NCBI GenBank assembly: GCA_041651315.1
Contig: JBAZJM010000066.1
Location: 1 to 17,434 of the forward strand
DNA from: CAITYL01 sp041651315
GTDB taxonomy: Bacteria; Verrucomicrobiota; Lentisphaeria; Oligosphaerales; CAITYL01
Direction: 5' to 3'
DNA length: 17,434 nt
This document shows positions 14,912 through 17,434 of this stretch, piece after piece. The notes under the pieces are model-generated. The model saw only the letters and a list, made by a program, of their open reading frames with translations. It did no database searches and was not told the DNA's origin. The translations under genes were made by a program, and so were the position numbers. Every line of letters begins with the position of its first letter. Position 1 is the stretch's first letter.

Positions 14912-14963
14912 AACGCCCCCGACGTAGATGGGCGGCGCCCGACCCCATTGCAGACGAGCGCGT

Positions 14964-15698
14964 TCACGCGCCCGGGGGGCCGCCGGCCTCTGTTCCGGCC
15001 GCCGCCTTGGCGGCAGCTTCCTCTTCCAGCCGGCGCAGGGCCAGGCGGGCGGCCTCCTTTTCGGCTTCCTTGCGGCTGCCGGCGCGGGCGCCGGCGAGCT
15101 CCCGGCCGGCCAGCAGGACGCGCACCTGGAACTCGGGCGCGTGGTCCGGGCCGCTGACCTGCACGGTCTGGTATTCCGGCAGCGTGCCCGCGTGGTCTTC
15201 CTGGGCCAGTTCCTGCAGCCGCCCCTTGGGATTCTCCTCGGCCAGCAGCCGCACCGGATCAAGCCCGGTCTCGGCCAGCAGCCGCTCCCACAGGGCGGCC
15301 ACCCCCGGCAGGCCGGCGTCCAAATACAGGGCGCCGATCAGCGCCTCGAAGGCGTCCCCCAGCACCGAGGCGCGGCCGGCGCCGCCGGCCCGGATTTCGC
15401 CCCGGCCCAGGCGGACATGCCGCCCCAGTTCCAGGTGGCGGGCCAGTTTTTCCAGCGCCGCCTGCTCGGTCAGGGTGGAACGGAGGCGGGTCAGTTCCCC
15501 CTCATCCAGGGTCGGATGGCGGAGGAACAGGCTGTCGCTGGCGCAGAGCTGAAGCACGGCGTCGCCCAAAAACTCCAGCCGCTCGTAGTGCGGCGGCGGG
15601 TCGGAGCGTTCGCTGCTGTAGGAGGGATGCGTCAGCGCCTCGGCCAGCAGTTCCGGCCGGCGGAACACATGCCCGATCCGCGCCTGCAGCTCGTCCAT
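14964..15698 (-). CDS. rnc: Ribonuclease III
   Basis: This double-strand-specific endoribonuclease matures rRNA precursors and processes structured mRNAs. From the ATG at 15698 the protein has 244 residues. The nuclease domain has ERLEFLGDAVL (39-49, with Glu42 and Asp46) and the second metal-ligand motif GDAFEALIGALYLD (114-127, with Asp115 and Glu118). A double-stranded-RNA-binding domain follows at about 155-225, with PKGRLQELAQ and a GSRKEAEKEAA helix. The last 20 residues are Ala/Gly/Glu-rich and probably disordered. I prefer 15698 because GGGA lies six bases upstream. A start at 15743 would add 15 residues, overlap the pgi stop, and has a poorer site. The gene follows pgi by 31 nt on the same strand, so they are likely co-transcribed. 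Confidence 0.95.
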   Translation of the reverse strand: MDELQARIGHVFRRPELLAEALTHPSYSSERSDPPPHYERLEFLGDAVLQLCASDSLFLRHPTLDEGELTRLRSTLTEQAALEKLARHLELGRHVRLGRGEIRAGGAGRASVLGDAFEALIGALYLDAGLPGVAALWERLLAETGLDPVRLLAEENPKGRLQELAQEDHAGTLPEYQTVQVSGPDHAPEFQVRVLLAGRELAGARAGSRKEAEKEAARLALRRLEEEAAAKAAAGTEAGGPPGA

Positions 15699-15729
15699 GG
15701 CCTGTCCCTGCCCGCCGGCCGAAACCGAA

Positions 15730-17292
15730 TCAGTTGACGCCATATTCCCAAACCCCGGCCACGACGGCGCGGCTGACGCGGCGGCCGGCCGCCACGGCGC
15801 GGCCGTTGACCGCCAGTTTGTCGAGCCAGCCGGCAACGCTGCGGACCTGTTCCGGGCAACCGCAGGCCGCGGCGGCCGCCGCGGCCCCGCCGTGCCAGCC
15901 GGAGGCGGCCGGAGTGGCCAGCCACTCCTGGAGCTTGAGATAGACGGCGGTGACATCCTTGCTGGCCAGCTTGTAGGCCTGGACGCCCGGCTGGTGGAAG
16001 GCGTTGATGTGGATCAGTTCGGCGTACACCGCCACCGCGCGCTCGAACAGCGCGATGAGCATGCCGAGGTTGAACACGTCGGCGGCGGCCAGCGAGATCT
16101 CCGCCACCCGGCGGCCCTTGCCGGTCAGGGCGCGGACCAGCCCTTCCTTGAAGCCGTGCAGGTAGTCGCCCATCGACAGCTGCGCGTCAATCGGGTAGTG
16201 GGCGGCGTCGCGCAGCGGCTCGATGAACAGCGCGAAGAAGTCGTCACGGCCGTCGTTGAGCTGCTGGATGTAGGCATGGGCGTCGGTGCCGCCCTTGTTG
16301 CCGAAAACCGTGAGCCCCTGGTGCACCACCTTGCCGTCCAAATCTTTTTCCTTGCCGAGGCTTTCCATCACCAGCTGCTGCAGGTATTTGCCCATCAGCC
16401 CGAGGCGGTCGCTGTAGGGGACGACCACCATGTTGCGTTCGCCCTTGCCGCGGCCGGCGATGTACCAGGCGGCCGCCAGCAGGTAGGCGGGGTTCTGCGC
16501 CGGATCGGGGTTGCGGGTCAGCTCGTCCATGTGCCGGCCACCGGCCACCACGGCGGCAAAATCAATGCCGGCCAGGGCGGCGGGCACGTGCCCGACAATG
16601 TTGGTCTCGCTGGTGCGGCCGCCGATCGAGTCGGCCATCGGGAAGATCTGGCGCCAGTGGCCGGCGCGGGCGTACCGGTCAAGCTCGCTGCCAGGCATGG
16701 TGACCGCCGCCGCGTGCGGCCCGAAGGGGATGCCCGCCGCACGGTAGGCCGCCTCGAGGGCGAGCATGTTGTTCTTCGTCTCCTGGGTGCCGCCCGACTT
16801 GGAAATGGTCACCGCCAGTGTCTTGCCCAGGTCGAGCACCGCCAAGGCGTCGGCCAGGCCGGCGCTGTCGGTGTTGTCGACAAAGTAGATCTTGGGGAAA
16901 TGGCGGCGCGCCGCGGCCGCCTGCTCGTTCCAGTAGGGGCCGTGGGCGGCTTGCTGGAGCAGCTGGGGGCCCAGCGCCGAGCCGCCGATGCCGTTGACCA
17001 GCACCTGCTCGATCTCACCGCCGGCGGCGATCGCGCGGGCAAACGCCTCAACCTCCCGGAACTGTGCGGAGTCCGCATAGGTCAGGCGGTCGCTGAAATG
17101 GGTGACCTTGCGGTTCTCGTCCGGATTCTTGATGGCGCCGGCCTCGAGGCGGACCATTTCGGCGTGGGCCCGGGCCAGCGGCGCGGCCAGCTTGGCCAGC
17201 TGGGCGGGGCGGAGCCCCATGCCGGTCAGGTCGAGGGTGAATCCGGATTCGGCATCGATAAAAACGGGGGGACGGCAGACGGCAGCGGACAT
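15730..17292 (-). CDS. pgi: Glucose-6-phosphate isomerase
   Basis: It interconverts glucose-6-phosphate and fructose-6-phosphate in glycolysis and gluconeogenesis. The 520-residue protein has both sugar isomerase (SIS) domains with the phosphate-binding loops NGIGGSALGP (100-109) and SKSGGT (164-169). Glu310 in MGKYLQQLVMESLGKE, His339 in GTDAHAYIQQL and Lys441 in QPGVQAYK stand at the catalytic positions. The GTDAHAYIQQL form belongs to the shorter isomerase type seen in cyanobacteria and PVC bacteria rather than the enterobacterial type. The C-terminal part is unusually Ala-rich, with a long Ala run near residues 469-475. The ATG at 17292 has AAGGAG ten bases upstream. An inverted CACGAA/TTCGTG element lies in its 5' region. 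The rnc gene follows. Fructose-6-phosphate is a possible substrate of the phosphoketolase in this window. Confidence 0.96.
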   Translation of the reverse strand: MSAAVCRPPVFIDAESGFTLDLTGMGLRPAQLAKLAAPLARAHAEMVRLEAGAIKNPDENRKVTHFSDRLTYADSAQFREVEAFARAIAAGGEIEQVLVNGIGGSALGPQLLQQAAHGPYWNEQAAAARRHFPKIYFVDNTDSAGLADALAVLDLGKTLAVTISKSGGTQETKNNMLALEAAYRAAGIPFGPHAAAVTMPGSELDRYARAGHWRQIFPMADSIGGRTSETNIVGHVPAALAGIDFAAVVAGGRHMDELTRNPDPAQNPAYLLAAAWYIAGRGKGERNMVVVPYSDRLGLMGKYLQQLVMESLGKEKDLDGKVVHQGLTVFGNKGGTDAHAYIQQLNDGRDDFFALFIEPLRDAAHYPIDAQLSMGDYLHGFKEGLVRALTGKGRRVAEISLAAADVFNLGMLIALFERAVAVYAELIHINAFHQPGVQAYKLASKDVTAVYLKLQEWLATPAASGWHGGAAAAAAACGCPEQVRSVAGWLDKLAVNGRAVAAGRRVSRAVVAGVWEYGVN

Positions 17293-17319
17293 GCGGACGG
17301 AACTCCTTGTTTTGACTCA

Positions 17320-17423
17320 CACGAAAGCACGAAGGACACGACGTCCGATAGAAGTGCTTCAATGGCAAAATGAACGCAAAAAATATATCTTCGATTTATC
17401 TTCGTGCTCTTCGTGGCTTCGTG
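17320..17423. repeat. CACGAA/TTCGTG short-period palindromic element upstream of pgi (element 4)
   Basis: CACGA words start at 17320, 17328 and 17337. The inverted TTCGTG words start at 17401, 17410 and 17418. Spacing is 8 to 9 bp on both sides and the two arms are about 60 nt apart. The spacer is AT-rich and contains a small palindrome GAAGTGCTTC (17351-17360). The element begins 28 bp upstream of the pgi start codon, in its 5' region. It repeats the plan of the elements at 343-427 and 1254-1362 with a different word. Confidence 0.7.
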
Positions 17424-17434
17424 GTGAATCCGAA

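Noticed and set aside
15697..17373. A 558-codon open frame antisense to pgi
   Set aside because: Shadow of pgi, with repetitive Val/Gly/Gln/His content and no recognisable domain.
1..17434. tRNA, rRNA, integrase, transposase or attachment sites
   Set aside because: I saw no cloverleaf-like sequence, no transposase or integrase motifs and no insertion-sequence ends in any frame or gap.

Overview
The window is a GC-rich stretch (estimated by eye at about two thirds G+C) of a bacterial chromosome. It probably comes from the PVC superphylum, Lentisphaerota/Kiritimatiellota/Verrucomicrobiota side. The case rests on three things: a pseudopilin of the H-X9-DG kind that these phyla and Planctomycetes carry in large numbers, a PEP-CTERM/exosortase surface-protein system, and a malate dehydrogenase of the type known from Bacteroidetes. 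The assignment is an inference from gene content; there is no rRNA or other phylogenetic marker here.

Layout. 1-267 is the 3' end of a PEP-CTERM protein gene. 460-1245 is a pseudopilin-like gene. A striking 10-bp-period repeat palindrome (1254-1362) separates it from a leftward group. That group consists of a phosphoketolase (5011 down to 2591), a CHAD-domain protein (2551 to 1649) and, overlapping the CHAD 3' end, the C-terminal remnant of a C39-like peptidase (about 1679 to 1386). A divergent intergenic region (5012-5277) holds a second copy of the repeat core and candidate promoters in both directions. Rightward from 5278 runs a tight cluster: exosortase, EpsI-like protein (ATGA overlap), a 1580-residue membrane-anchored TPR protein and a DUF58/vWA protein 14 nt further on. 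Next come malate dehydrogenase (12914-13921) and a stand-alone 5'-3' exonuclease (13997-14911). Convergent to them, on the minus strand, are RNase III (15698 to 14964) and glucose-6-phosphate isomerase (17292 to 15730), with another repeat palindrome upstream of pgi at the right edge.

How it fits together. The exosortase and EpsI-like protein would process proteins with the PEP-CTERM tail, and one such substrate lies at the left edge of the same window. The TPR protein occupies the place of the TPR proteins often found beside epsH-type exosortases, and is likely an envelope partner. Pgi makes fructose-6-phosphate, which phosphoketolases can cleave to acetyl-phosphate; the CHAD protein next to the phosphoketolase is expected to bind polyphosphate. 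That gives a loose carbon/phosphate theme, but it is inference only. The mdh, exonuclease and rnc genes look like ordinary housekeeping genes.

The most unusual signal is non-coding. Four intergenic elements share one architecture: CAC-led words repeated every 8-10 bp, a spacer, then the complementary GTG-ended words in inverted orientation. The words differ from element to element (CACAA, CACGGAC, CACGAA). Two of the elements also share a 37-bp core that differs at three positions, all C/T transitions.
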